Shown here in pieces: positions 23,448-32,161 of a stretch of DNA of 64,000 bases. Both the position numbers and the translations under genes were made by a program. The stretch is from assembly GCA_009838915.1 (NCBI GenBank), contig VXQT01000011.1:62001-126000 (forward strand), in the 5' to 3' direction. The notes under the pieces were generated by a model, which saw only the letters and a list, made by a program, of their open reading frames with translations, had not been told where the DNA came from and did no database searches. Numbering within the stretch: position 1 is the stretch's first letter; every line of letters begins with the position of its first letter. Source of the stretch: Chloroflexota bacterium. Its GTDB lineage: Bacteria; Chloroflexota; Dehalococcoidia; Bin125.

Positions 23448-24617
23448 TCAGCCGCTGCTGCCGCGGCCGAGGAGGTCTCGGGCCATGATGATCCGTTGGA
23501 CTTCCGATGGGCCCTCTCCGATCCGACGGATGCGCATCTCCCGGTACCAGCGTTCGAGCGGGAGATCCTTGGTCACGCCGATGCCGCCGTGTATCTGGAT
23601 GGCGCGATCGACGACGCGGCTCGCGCCTTCGGTCGAGATCAGCTTGGCCATGGCCGCCTCGAAGCGAAACGGCTCGCCCTGTTCCGCCTTCTCGGCGGCG
23701 GCAAGGTACATCATCCGACCAGTTCGGATGTCGATCTCGTTGTCGACGATCATCCACTGGATCGCCTGGCGCGAGGCCAGCGCCGCGCCAAAGGTCTCGC
23801 GCTGCTGCGAGTAGGAAATCGCCATCTCCTGCGCGGCGACCGCAACGCCGACACAGGTCGCCGAGTATGGAATCCGCTGCCGAGTCAGGTTGTTGTTGGC
23901 CAATGAGAATCCGCCACCTTCCTCGCCGACGAGGTTCGCCGCCGGCACGCGGACGTCGTCGAACGAGAGCTCGGTGCCGTAGTTGGCCGAACGCAGCGTG
24001 TGCACGACGCGCCTGACCTCGAAACCGGGCGAGTCGGTATCGACGAGGAATGCCGAGATGCCGCGGCGTCCCTTCTCCGGATCGGTGCGGGCGAAGACGA
24101 GTCCGAAGTCGGCGCGGTCGGCGCCGGAACTGAACAGCTTCGAGCCGTTGAGGATCCAGTCGTCGCCGTCCTTGACCGCTCGGGTCTGGATGGCGCGGGC
24201 GGGGTCGGAGCCGCCCGACGGTTCGGTCAGGCCGAAGAAGGCCCGCTTCTCGCCGCGCAGCATGGGGTACAGATAGCGATCCTTCTGGTCGTCGGAGGCG
24301 ACGTAGAGCTGGGCCAGACCGGCGGATCCGAACGCGCCGTAGCAGGGCAGATAGAGCCCGGCGCGGTGCTGTGACATCTCCTCGGCGACCAGGCCGCGCG
24401 TAGTCAGCGGCAGGCCGGGGCCGCCGTAGTCTTCCGGCACGTCGATGTGGTAGAGGCCCATCTGTTGGACGATGCCCTTGAGACGGTCCAACTCGCCGGG
24501 GGGCAGCTCGACCGCATCGGGATCGAGGTCGCGTTCCAGCGGCTGCACTTCCTCACGCACGAAGCGTTTCACGGCTTGCGTGATCATCCGCTGTTCTTCG
24601 CTCATCAGGACTTCCAT
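23448..24617 (-). CDS. Acyl-CoA dehydrogenase
   Basis: A 389-residue FAD-dependent dehydrogenase of the acyl-CoA dehydrogenase family. Visible segments are FFGLTEPSGGSDPA (FAD/substrate loop), YGTELSFDDVRVPAANLVGEEG, and the C-terminal IHGGIGVTKDLPLERWYRE with GEGPSEVQR. It would introduce the alpha-beta double bond in an acyl-CoA during fatty or branched-chain acid degradation, passing electrons to ETF. A GAGGAGAG tract precedes the ATG at 24617. Chain-length preference cannot be read from the sequence. Confidence 0.94.
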   Translation of the reverse strand: MEVLMSEEQRMITQAVKRFVREEVQPLERDLDPDAVELPPGELDRLKGIVQQMGLYHIDVPEDYGGPGLPLTTRGLVAEEMSQHRAGLYLPCYGAFGSAGLAQLYVASDDQKDRYLYPMLRGEKRAFFGLTEPSGGSDPARAIQTRAVKDGDDWILNGSKLFSSGADRADFGLVFARTDPEKGRRGISAFLVDTDSPGFEVRRVVHTLRSANYGTELSFDDVRVPAANLVGEEGGGFSLANNNLTRQRIPYSATCVGVAVAAQEMAISYSQQRETFGAALASRQAIQWMIVDNEIDIRTGRMMYLAAAEKAEQGEPFRFEAAMAKLISTEGASRVVDRAIQIHGGIGVTKDLPLERWYREMRIRRIGEGPSEVQRIIMARDLLGRGSSG

Positions 24618-24629
24618 TGAAGCTCTCCT

Positions 24630-25016
24630 CTATCCGCTTGATCGGCCGATCTGCTGCGAGCGCCTCAGGCGTCCAAGCTGCGGGGTGTCTCGCCAGTCGC
24701 CGGCGGAGTGCGCGGGCGGCCACTCGGCGCCCTCGTCTCGCTGGAACTGCATCAGCATCTCCAGTCGCTTGGTCGTGTACTGCTGGTTCGCTTCCCAGCG
24801 AAACTGGGCTGCTCGCTCGCGTAGCACCGGATTTGGATCGTCGCCTCCGAAGTGGAGCCCGATCCGCGTGCGCAAACCGAACGGTTCGCGCCCGCCGGCC
24901 TGCCCGATGTAGAGCAGATTGCCCTCGGCGTCGGCGATTTCGTAGACGCCAACGACGGCAGGGATTGCGCGAATCGTCTCCGGCGTCGGTAGGATCCAGG
25001 GTTTTCGGATAGGCAT
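24630..25016 (-). CDS. GIY-YIG-like nuclease-domain protein
   Basis: A 128-residue stand-alone protein. The core reads VVGVYEI ... LLYIGQA, the GIY-YIG pair, followed by LRTRIGLHF with the conserved Arg and KRLEMLM with a candidate metal-binding Glu. This fold cuts DNA in many contexts. No partner domain or recognisable cluster is present; it lies between acyl-CoA and CoA-transferase genes. The ATG at 25016 follows GAGGTGA. Function is unknown; DNA repair or mobile-element origin are both possible. Confidence 0.65.
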   Translation of the reverse strand: MPIRKPWILPTPETIRAIPAVVGVYEIADAEGNLLYIGQAGGREPFGLRTRIGLHFGGDDPNPVLRERAAQFRWEANQQYTTKRLEMLMQFQRDEGAEWPPAHSAGDWRDTPQLGRLRRSQQIGRSSG

Positions 25017-25035
25017 CGTCACCTCGTTCACGGGA

Positions 25036-26325
25036 TCACGGGCGTTCCTGCAGTCGATCGCTGGCTGCGCCAGAGTCCAGCAGATCGGCGATCTGTTCTT
25101 CGGAGTATCCCAAGATTTCCCGCAGCACGGGAATCGTGTCAGCCGCGAACAGCGGCGCGGCGTTCTTGGGCGGGGCCGGCGTGTGGGACAGGCGGAATGC
25201 GGCCTGCGGCGCCGGCGACAGGCCAACCTGCGGATGCTGGAGCCCGCCTACAGATTGGCGGGCCAGCACCTGCTCGTCGCGCAGCAGGGCCCGGGGACCC
25301 ATCACCGGCGAGGCCGGCACGCCGGCGCGCTGCAAGCGCTCCGACAACGTCTGGGGATCCTGGCAGGCCGTCCAGCCGCGCAGCAAGTCGTCCAACTCGG
25401 CACGGTGCTTCCAGCGGCGCAATCCGCTAGAGAAGCGGCGATCTGAGCGAACCCCATCATCGCGCCAGACGCTGAGCAACGAGGTCCACTCCGCATCGTT
25501 TCGGCAGGCGATCGCAATCCAGGAATCCGGATTGTCCAGCAGCGGCGCAGCCGGATAGACGCCGTGTGGCGCGGCCGACGTGTGTTCGTTGCCGATTCGC
25601 ATCGGCTCGCGGCCTGAGAGCTGCTGTCCAACCATGGCCTCGCCGATGAGTTGCAACTCGCCCTCGAGCATGGCCAGTTCGACCGTCTGTCCGCCAACCC
25701 GGCAACGAGTCTTGAGCGCCGCGACGGTCGAGAGCGCGGCCAGCAGGCCTGCATTCTGATCGCAGTAGAAGTTGCCCGGCTTGAGTGGCGAACCGTCGGC
25801 GTATCCGGTCAGCCATGAGAGTCCGCTCATCGCGTCGATCCCGGGACCATACGAGATGCGGTCACGCCAGGGACCGGACTTGCCGAAGGCGGGCATGGCG
25901 ACGTAGACGATCTGCGGATTGCGCTCGCTCAGCGTGTCCCACTCGAGTCCGAAGTTGCCCATCACGCGGGGCGAGAAATTCTCCAGGACGACATCCGATA
26001 CCTCGACCAGGTCGAGGAAGGTCTCGCGGCCGGGATCCGTGGTGAGATTGAGCGCGACGGAGCGTTTGCTGTTGGCCAACTCGTTCTGTCGCGGCTCGCG
26101 GTTCCACGGTTCGTCGGGTCCCTCGGTGCGCTTCTTGAGTGCCGAAGTCGGATTGCGGGGCTTGGCCCACGGCGTTTCGATCCGGATGATCTCTGCGCCG
26201 AGCGCGCCGAGCAACTGAGTCGCAACCGGTCCGGCCACGGCCGAGGTCAGGTCGAGCACGCGGATGCCGTCCAACGGACGTCTCGGAGAGTCAGGGAATT
26301 GGACTAACCGAGCCTCAGGCAACAC
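25036..26325 (-). CDS. CaiB/BaiF-type (family III) CoA-transferase, catalytic partner
   Basis: A 429-residue family III CoA-transferase. The N-terminus LDGIRVLDLTSAVAGP and LGALGAEIIRIE are diagnostic, and the catalytic aspartate is D189 in GNFYCDQNAG. The GTG at 26325 was chosen because GGAGG lies about 6 nt upstream and homology begins soon after. It overlaps the upstream homologue by 11 nt, suggesting a coupled heteromeric enzyme. These enzymes move CoA between carboxylic acids. The substrate is unknown. Confidence 0.88.
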   Translation of the reverse strand: MLPEARLVQFPDSPRRPLDGIRVLDLTSAVAGPVATQLLGALGAEIIRIETPWAKPRNPTSALKKRTEGPDEPWNREPRQNELANSKRSVALNLTTDPGRETFLDLVEVSDVVLENFSPRVMGNFGLEWDTLSERNPQIVYVAMPAFGKSGPWRDRISYGPGIDAMSGLSWLTGYADGSPLKPGNFYCDQNAGLLAALSTVAALKTRCRVGGQTVELAMLEGELQLIGEAMVGQQLSGREPMRIGNEHTSAAPHGVYPAAPLLDNPDSWIAIACRNDAEWTSLLSVWRDDGVRSDRRFSSGLRRWKHRAELDDLLRGWTACQDPQTLSERLQRAGVPASPVMGPRALLRDEQVLARQSVGGLQHPQVGLSPAPQAAFRLSHTPAPPKNAAPLFAADTIPVLREILGYSEEQIADLLDSGAASDRLQERP

Positions 26326-27532
26326 CGGCGCGCCTCCAGCGTGCGCACTCGGCGGGCGTTCCGAGCCGATCGTTGTCCTGGCCCAGTTCCGGCGCCGATC
26401 CATCATTCCAGCCGTTCTTGCCGAAACGCACGGCAGGACCCGGCGCCAGGTATGCACCGCCGCGTGGATGCGGGGTCGACTGCCAGAACTCGCGGGAGGC
26501 GTGATGACCGTCAATGTCCGACATCACCTCGGACGGCGCCAACACCTCGGTGAAGGGGATGCGCATCTCTTGCGCACGCTGCACCATCTCTCGGCGCGAT
26601 GTCTGCATGAGCCTCGGGGCCATCAGTTCGTCGACTTCGTCGGCGTGACCCATCAGCTCGCCCAGTAAATCGCGTTCGGCCAGCCGCGGTTCGTCGAACA
26701 GTACGGCCATGGCCTCGGGATAGCGATTGTTGCAGTGCGCGTGAACCCAGCCGTCGGCACAGGGACGGATGGTCGAGGGATAGAGATGACCGGGACCAAA
26801 GCCAACGAGTCGCGCTCCGTTGCGGACCGGGTCGTGATCGAAGAACCAGGCGTGCTGATAACCGCCGCCCAGCAAGAATGCCAGGGCGTCGCAAACGGCG
26901 GTGTCAATGGATTGCCCAGCACTCTCCTCGTCCTCGCCGCTGGCCTGCAGAGCCGCGACCACGCCAAGCGCAGCATGAAGCCCGGCCTGGAGGTGTCCCT
27001 GCTCGCCCCAGGCTTTGACGGGCTCGCGATGCGGCTCACCGCCGATGCCGAGATAGCCGCCGGCGGCATAGAGCGTCAACTCGGAGCCCAGCCAATGCGC
27101 CTTGGGCCCTTCGAGTCCATACGGTGTGATCGTGCAGACATGAAGCTGCGGATGACGACGGCGAAGTGCGTGCGGATCAACTCCGAACTTGCTCCACTGG
27201 CTTCGCTCCGTGTCGATCACAAGGACATCGGCAGTAGCAAGCTGAGACTCGAGCAAGCGTCTCCCCGCGGCAGTTCGCAGGTCCAGGCGCAGCGATCGCT
27301 TGTGCCGATTGAGGTGTAAGTGTGACGCCCCGCCTTCACGATCGGGCGTATCGTCTCGGAATGGTCCCTTGCGTCGGATACTCGACCCTTCAGGTGGTTC
27401 AATCATCGTGACCGCCGCGCCCATCCCGGCCAGCAACCGCCCGCAGTATGCGCCCGCGGGAGTCTCGGAACGCTCAATCACCCGGACTCCGTCCAGTGCG
27501 CCTGCGGTTTGCTCCGAGTCTTGATCGATCAC
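26315..27532 (-). CDS. CaiB/BaiF-type CoA-transferase homologue lacking the catalytic Asp
   Basis: A 405-residue member of family III. The start LDGVRVIERSETPAGAYCGR and GMGAAVTMIEPPEG match the family, but at the position of the catalytic Asp (WGEQGHLQAGLHAALG) the residue is His180. In known heteromeric CoA-transferases of this family one subunit lacks the Asp and is structural. The GTG at 27532 is supported by a TATCCT box 6 nt upstream and the conserved N-terminus. It is the upstream partner of the overlapping catalytic copy. Confidence 0.85.
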   Translation of the reverse strand: MIDQDSEQTAGALDGVRVIERSETPAGAYCGRLLAGMGAAVTMIEPPEGSSIRRKGPFRDDTPDREGGASHLHLNRHKRSLRLDLRTAAGRRLLESQLATADVLVIDTERSQWSKFGVDPHALRRRHPQLHVCTITPYGLEGPKAHWLGSELTLYAAGGYLGIGGEPHREPVKAWGEQGHLQAGLHAALGVVAALQASGEDEESAGQSIDTAVCDALAFLLGGGYQHAWFFDHDPVRNGARLVGFGPGHLYPSTIRPCADGWVHAHCNNRYPEAMAVLFDEPRLAERDLLGELMGHADEVDELMAPRLMQTSRREMVQRAQEMRIPFTEVLAPSEVMSDIDGHHASREFWQSTPHPRGGAYLAPGPAVRFGKNGWNDGSAPELGQDNDRLGTPAECARWRRAGVA

Positions 27533-27538
27533 CGGGGC

Positions 27539-27544
27539 AGGATA
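27539..27544 (-). promoter_or_regulatory. TANNNT box 6 nt before the CoA-transferase start
   Basis: On the minus strand TATCCT-gccccg-GTG precedes the gene. No ribosome binding site is visible, which fits a leaderless transcript starting at or next to the GTG. Confidence 0.4.
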
Positions 27545-27605
27545 CCGCTGAGTCGCCGTTAGGCTGCGCGGCAGGATTTCGACTTCATTCAAGCAGGAGT
27601 GGGAC

Positions 27606-28484
27606 ATGTCCGACGTGGGATTCATCGGGGTGGGCAACATTGGCAATCCAATGTGCGCCAACGTGATCAAGGGCGGACACAACGTGGTCGTCCACGACCT
27701 GGTCGAGGCGCAGGCCGAGAACCTGATCGAACTGGGCGCGACCTGGGCGGAGTCGCCTGCCGCCGTGGCCGCACAGACCGAGGTGGTGCTGACCTCGCTG
27801 CCCGGCCCGCCGGAGGTCACCACGGTCCTGCGCGGTGCGGACGGCATCCTCGAGGGCGCCGAGCCGGGCCTCGTCTGCTTCGACCTCTCCACCAATCTTC
27901 CCTCGACCGTCAAGCTGTTGGCCGAGCGCGCCGCCGAGCAGGGCGTGCTGTTCTTGGACTCGCCGGTTTCCAACGGCGTTCAGGGCGCCATCGACGCGAC
28001 GCTTGCCGTCATGGTCGGCGGCGACAAGGCCGCCTTCGACGCCTATCGGCACGTACTGGAGTGCATTGGCAGCCACGTGTTTCACATGGGCGAGCTGGGT
28101 ATGGGTGCGTTGACCAAGATCACCAACAACATGGTCTCGATCGGCAGCGGTCAGCTCCTGATCGAGGCCCTGGTAATCGCCGAAGCGGCAGGACTCGATG
28201 CCGAGCAGGCCGTTGAAGTGATGAGCGTCGCTTCGGCCCAGAACTATGTGCGCAACACCTCGACGCTGCTGGAACGCAACTTTGAGGACGCTCCGTTCTT
28301 CCTGCAGTGGGCAGCCAAGGATGTCTCGCTTGCAGTCCAGGTGGCAAGGGAACAGGGCATACCCTCGCCGATGGCCTCAGCCGCCAGCGACATGCTCAAC
28401 CGCGCCAAGAATCGCGGCCTGGGTATGAAGTCGCCAATGGCGACCCTGCTGTCGGCGGAGGAAGATGCCGGAGTCTCGCACTAG
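27606..28484 (+). CDS. 3-hydroxyisobutyrate-dehydrogenase-family oxidoreductase
   Basis: A 292-residue beta-hydroxyacid dehydrogenase. The Rossmann motif GFIGVGNIGNPM is at the N-terminus, LDSPVSNGVQGA is the substrate-binding segment, and the catalytic Lys lies in LTKITNN. A GCAGGAG ribosome binding site precedes the ATG. NAD versus NADP preference follows VVVHDL, with an acidic Asp that favours NAD. Possible substrates are 3-hydroxyisobutyrate, tartronate semialdehyde or succinic semialdehyde. Confidence 0.92.
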   Translation: MSDVGFIGVGNIGNPMCANVIKGGHNVVVHDLVEAQAENLIELGATWAESPAAVAAQTEVVLTSLPGPPEVTTVLRGADGILEGAEPGLVCFDLSTNLPSTVKLLAERAAEQGVLFLDSPVSNGVQGAIDATLAVMVGGDKAAFDAYRHVLECIGSHVFHMGELGMGALTKITNNMVSIGSGQLLIEALVIAEAAGLDAEQAVEVMSVASAQNYVRNTSTLLERNFEDAPFFLQWAAKDVSLAVQVAREQGIPSPMASAASDMLNRAKNRGLGMKSPMATLLSAEEDAGVSH

Positions 28485-28517
28485 TCGAAGCATGCGCGCG
28501 AGGCCGCTACGGTGACG

Positions 28518-28523
28518 TACACT
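28518..28523 (+). promoter_or_regulatory. TANNNT box 7 nt before the ccdA-like start
   Basis: TACACT-tgagcgc-ATG: the box ends 7 nt before the start codon and there is no purine-rich site. It fits the leaderless pattern seen elsewhere in the window. Confidence 0.4.
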
Positions 28524-28530
28524 TGAGCGC

Positions 28531-29370
28531 ATGGCAGTCGCAACCGGCACAGTCGCACACGGTGGCAGCACGGCTCGCCGAGTCGTGTTTCTGCACGCGG
28601 CAGCATTTGTGCTCGGGTTCAGCGTGGTCTTCGTGGCGCTGGGCGCGCTGTTGGGCGCGCTGGGCTCGGCATTCCAAAACGAGCTGATCTGGTTCCAGCG
28701 CGTGGCCGGGGCGATGTTGGTCGTGCTCGGCCTGCACCTCGCCGAAGTGATCACGATCCCCTTCCTCTACCGCAGCTTCCAGGTTGGCGGATCCGGAGGG
28801 CCGGCGGCCGAGGCTCCAGCGGGCGAGGCATCGCGCGTGCGCGCCGCGGCCGACTACGGACGTTCCCTCGTCGTGGGCGTCGCTTTCTCGGTCGGCTGGA
28901 CACCGTGCGTGGGACCGATTCTCGCTGGCATCCTCGTACTGGCGTTGGACTCCGCCTCGCTCTTCCAGGCGGTGATTCTGCTGATCTGCTACGCCGCCGG
29001 ACTGGGAATCCCGTTCCTGCTGGTCGGCGCGACGTTTGGCGCATCGACGCAGTTCCTGCGCAAGCTCAACCGCTGGATGCCGCTGATCGGCGTCGTCTCC
29101 GGCGTCCTGCTGGTCTTTGTCGGGATGCTGATCGCGCTCGACCGCGTCGTGGTGCTGAACGAGGCGCTGGGCAGTTTCGGCGTCGACATCGTGGCCGGCT
29201 CGGACGGGTCATCGACGGAGATGCTCGACCTCAACGCCGGCTCAGCAGCGCTTGCCTTCGTCGGCGGATTCGTCAGCTTCATCAGCCCTTGCGTGCTGCC
29301 GCTGGTCCCGATCTACCTGGGCCACCTCGCCGGCATCGGTTCCGAGCAGACCACGATTCGCTCCGCCTAA
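28531..29370 (+). CDS. CcdA/DsbD-type thiol transport protein with rearranged (apparently circularly permuted) order
   Basis: A 279-residue polytopic protein related to CcdA, which carries reducing equivalents across the membrane for cytochrome c maturation. The N-terminus begins with the segment usually found after helix 1 (RRVVFLHAAAFVLGFSVVF), then GWTPCVGPIL (C126). The last 45 residues contain the element normally at the N-terminus, AALAFVGGFVSF-ISPCVLPLVPIYLG (C254), preceded by a linker (GSDGSSTEML). Both redox cysteines are present but in inverted order. A six-helix topology would still be satisfied. It overlaps the convergent antiporter gene by 4 nt. Confidence 0.8.
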   Translation: MAVATGTVAHGGSTARRVVFLHAAAFVLGFSVVFVALGALLGALGSAFQNELIWFQRVAGAMLVVLGLHLAEVITIPFLYRSFQVGGSGGPAAEAPAGEASRVRAAADYGRSLVVGVAFSVGWTPCVGPILAGILVLALDSASLFQAVILLICYAAGLGIPFLLVGATFGASTQFLRKLNRWMPLIGVVSGVLLVFVGMLIALDRVVVLNEALGSFGVDIVAGSDGSSTEMLDLNAGSAALAFVGGFVSFISPCVLPLVPIYLGHLAGIGSEQTTIRSA

Positions 29371-31304
29371 GCCTCCCCCTGCGATTGCCGACCAGCGCGC
29401 ACATCGATCAACCATCGATGCCGGTTGCGCTGCTGGAAGCGGCTGCTCATCAGCGCGACGGCAGTCGGCTCCCCGGCCAGGGTCAGCCGATCGTGCATGA
29501 AGATTGATGTGTCACCGGTCGCCACCGATGACTCACCCTCGCGCATGACGACCAGTACCCGGACATCGCCCTCGAAGTCGACCTCTGCCAGCGTCTGACC
29601 ATCGAACTCACGATTGAGCAACTCTACTTCCACCAGTCCCGACTCCGGGTCGCTGCGCGCAGCATGGAGGCCCGGCCGCAGGACGGCTTCCTCAAGCGCG
29701 AGGGCGGTGACGTCCGACAGTGAGTGCACCTCCACATCGATCTGTTCGAACTGGATGTCCGGCTCGGAGACCCAGGTCACGACGCGAAGCGTCGGGTGGA
29801 TGCGCCGCATCGACTGTGTGTAGCCAATGACCTGGTCAGGTTCGTCGAAGTCGACAATCACCGCCACGTCGGTTTGCAGCAGCCGCACGCTGATCAGGGT
29901 CAACGCGTCGAGCGGGTCGCCGACGACGCCCTCCACGCCAAGTGAACTCCACTTGGTCGAAGCCTCCGGATCGCGATCCAGTACGATCACACGCCGCCCG
30001 CCGGCCATGAGCCGCTCAGCAAGTGTCCTGGCCAGGTCGCCGCCTCCGACGATTAGCGTGTGACCATCCTCCTGTTCCGGGGTCCGTCCCGCGATCGTGG
30101 AGAACATGGGTGGCGCCAGCACCGTGGTCAGCAACGCCATCAGCAGCAATGCGCCGTGCAAACCGTCGTCGATCACACCGAGATCGGCTGCGATCGCGCC
30201 CGCGGCCAACACCAGCGACAGGTTGGCGCTGAGCAACGAACCGCCGGCCAGGCCGGGCCTGACTCCCCAGGCCGGCGCCAGCCCGATCAACGAGGGCAGC
30301 ATCTTGGCGCCGAACGCGACCAGGAGCAGGGCCGGCACCAGAATGAGCGATTCGGCCGAGTCGAACACCGCACCGAGATCCAGGGTCGCGCCTGCGTGGA
30401 TGAAGAATATCGGTACGAAGAAGCCGTAGCCGAGCGCGTCGAGCTTGCCGCGCAGGGCAGACCCGTGCCGAGGCGAGACGACCGTGACCGCCAGTCCAGC
30501 GACGAAGGCGCCCAGCACCATCTCGGTGCCCGCGACCTGGGACAGCGCCACGAAGATCACCAGCAGGGCCAGGGAGGCGCGGATCTTGAGCTGGGAGGAT
30601 GTCTGCGCGAGCTCGTGCAGGGTTCGCGGAATGATCGGGAATCGACCGCTGCCGAATCGCGACAGCCAGACCATGACGATCAGCGCCGCCGGGACCGCCA
30701 GGATCAGGAAGATCTTCCAGCTAATGCCCTCTCGTTCGAGCGCGGCCACCACCCCCACACCGACGATCGCCACGAACTCCAGCAGGAATCCGCCGACCAG
30801 CAGCGACTGTCCCATCCGACCCAGATCCGGACGATCCTTGAGCACGGGCACGATTACACCCACTGCAGTGGCGATCAGGATGAACAACAGCATTGGGATC
30901 TGGCTCGCGTTGATCAGATCAACCGCGCTCATCAAGTGCAGGCCGACATAGGTGAAGACGACCACCAGAGCCAACAGCACGACGCCCGATATCAGCGGGT
31001 GGCGCAGCGCGACTCTCGGCACGTACCAGCGACGACCGGGCGATTGACCAAGGAGGCCGAGATTGATCTCCAGTCCCGAGAGGAACATCAGGTACGCGAA
31101 GCCGAACAGCCCGAGGAAGGTCAGCCACTCGTTCTCGTGCGTGATGATTCCAAGGACCGGTTCGCCGAAGAGTATCCCGACCAAGACTTCGCCGACCACG
31201 GCCGGGAGCAGGCCGCCGGTCAGCCGCCAGGCGACGAACGGAACGGCCACAGCCAGGATGCTGACCAGCAGGAGGGGAGTGAAATCTACTGATTCCTCCA
31301 CCAA
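29367..31304 (-). CDS. Monovalent cation:proton antiporter with TrkA-N/TrkA-C regulatory domains (Kef-type)
   Basis: A 645-residue CPA2-type transporter. About twelve hydrophobic helices span residues 8-390 (LLPAVVGEVLVGILFG early, VLGAFVAGLAVTVVSP later). From about residue 415 a Rossmann TrkA-N domain follows (TLIVGGGDLARTLAERL, then VIVLDRDPEA) and a TrkA-C domain ends the protein. Such proteins export K+ or Na+ in exchange for protons, gated by nucleotide binding. The GTG at 31304 is preceded by AAGGAGGT. It is convergent with the CcdA-like gene. Confidence 0.9.
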   Translation of the reverse strand: MVEESVDFTPLLLVSILAVAVPFVAWRLTGGLLPAVVGEVLVGILFGEPVLGIITHENEWLTFLGLFGFAYLMFLSGLEINLGLLGQSPGRRWYVPRVALRHPLISGVVLLALVVVFTYVGLHLMSAVDLINASQIPMLLFILIATAVGVIVPVLKDRPDLGRMGQSLLVGGFLLEFVAIVGVGVVAALEREGISWKIFLILAVPAALIVMVWLSRFGSGRFPIIPRTLHELAQTSSQLKIRASLALLVIFVALSQVAGTEMVLGAFVAGLAVTVVSPRHGSALRGKLDALGYGFFVPIFFIHAGATLDLGAVFDSAESLILVPALLLVAFGAKMLPSLIGLAPAWGVRPGLAGGSLLSANLSLVLAAGAIAADLGVIDDGLHGALLLMALLTTVLAPPMFSTIAGRTPEQEDGHTLIVGGGDLARTLAERLMAGGRRVIVLDRDPEASTKWSSLGVEGVVGDPLDALTLISVRLLQTDVAVIVDFDEPDQVIGYTQSMRRIHPTLRVVTWVSEPDIQFEQIDVEVHSLSDVTALALEEAVLRPGLHAARSDPESGLVEVELLNREFDGQTLAEVDFEGDVRVLVVMREGESSVATGDTSIFMHDRLTLAGEPTAVALMSSRFQQRNRHRWLIDVRAGRQSQGEA

Positions 31305-31323
31305 TCAACCTCCTTGTACCGGT

Positions 31324-32124
31324 TCATCCGTCTATGAACTGCTCCAAGAACCCTAGGGCGATTCTATTGAACTCGTCTGCCGCGCTGATGTTGACGGCGT
31401 GGGTCGCGGAGACGCGCTCGACGCGGAAGTTCGCGGCGTTCGCTTCGACCCATTCACGAGAAGCGGAAAAGGCTTCCTCGCGATCTCCGGCGATGAGCAA
31501 CGTGTCAACCGGATTGTCGGGCAGGCGGTGACGCAACGGCGTGTGCGGGGAGGTGTAGAGCATGGTGCGCGCGATGCCCTCGGCAGAGCTCAGCAACATG
31601 GCGTCGTCGAACTCGGCGCGCTGGGCGTCGTTGAAGGCACGGGCGCGGCGGGGATTGAGCGGGTGGCGCATGACCGCGTCGATGCCGCCGTCGATCATCA
31701 TCTGCGCCCGCTCTTGCGCCGCCTGGGGATTGCCGATCCGCGAGGGATCGCCGAAGGCGGAGTGCGAGTTCGTGACAACGTGGGCGATCACTTCATCGGA
31801 CCGGGACATTACGTAGTTGAGCGTCAGCGCCGCGCCCAACGACTGTCCGACGACGAACCAGCGCTCGGTGTCGACAAGCTCTCGCAGCGCGCTGAAGCGC
31901 TCGGCGTAGCGGTCGGGATGGTAGGCGGCTTCGTCGTCGGGTGAGGGAGATGAGCCGTGGCCAAAGAGGTCTACCGCGACGCTGCGGAATCCCGCCTCGT
32001 GGAAGGCGGGGAGGTTGAGCAGCCAGTGGGCGCGGCAGGTGAGAATTCCGTGGACAAAGAGTACGGGCCGCCCATCGGATGGCCCGTCGATCTCGTAGTT
32101 CAGTTCAATCTCGCGCGACGCCAC
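31324..32124 (-). CDS. Alpha/beta hydrolase
   Basis: A 266-residue alpha/beta-hydrolase. The oxyanion segment is FVHGILT and the nucleophile Ser95 is in VVGQSLGA; a late His in SATHAVN (about residue 243) completes the triad. The size and single domain resemble non-specific esterases, lactonases or haloperoxidase-like enzymes. The GTG at 32124 is the only start near the beginning of homology and is preceded by a TAGCAT box. It lies 19 nt downstream of the start of the antiporter gene's leader on the same strand. Confidence 0.85.
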   Translation of the reverse strand: MASREIELNYEIDGPSDGRPVLFVHGILTCRAHWLLNLPAFHEAGFRSVAVDLFGHGSSPSPDDEAAYHPDRYAERFSALRELVDTERWFVVGQSLGAALTLNYVMSRSDEVIAHVVTNSHSAFGDPSRIGNPQAAQERAQMMIDGGIDAVMRHPLNPRRARAFNDAQRAEFDDAMLLSSAEGIARTMLYTSPHTPLRHRLPDNPVDTLLIAGDREEAFSASREWVEANAANFRVERVSATHAVNISAADEFNRIALGFLEQFIDG

Positions 32125-32130
32125 GTCGCA

Positions 32131-32136
32131 ATGCTA
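32131..32136 (-). promoter_or_regulatory. TANNNT box 6 nt before the hydrolase start
   Basis: On the minus strand TAGCAT-tgcgac-GTG precedes the hydrolase gene with no visible ribosome binding site, consistent with a leaderless transcript. Confidence 0.4.
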
Positions 32137-32161
32137 CGCGTTGCCTACCACTCGAGGCCGT

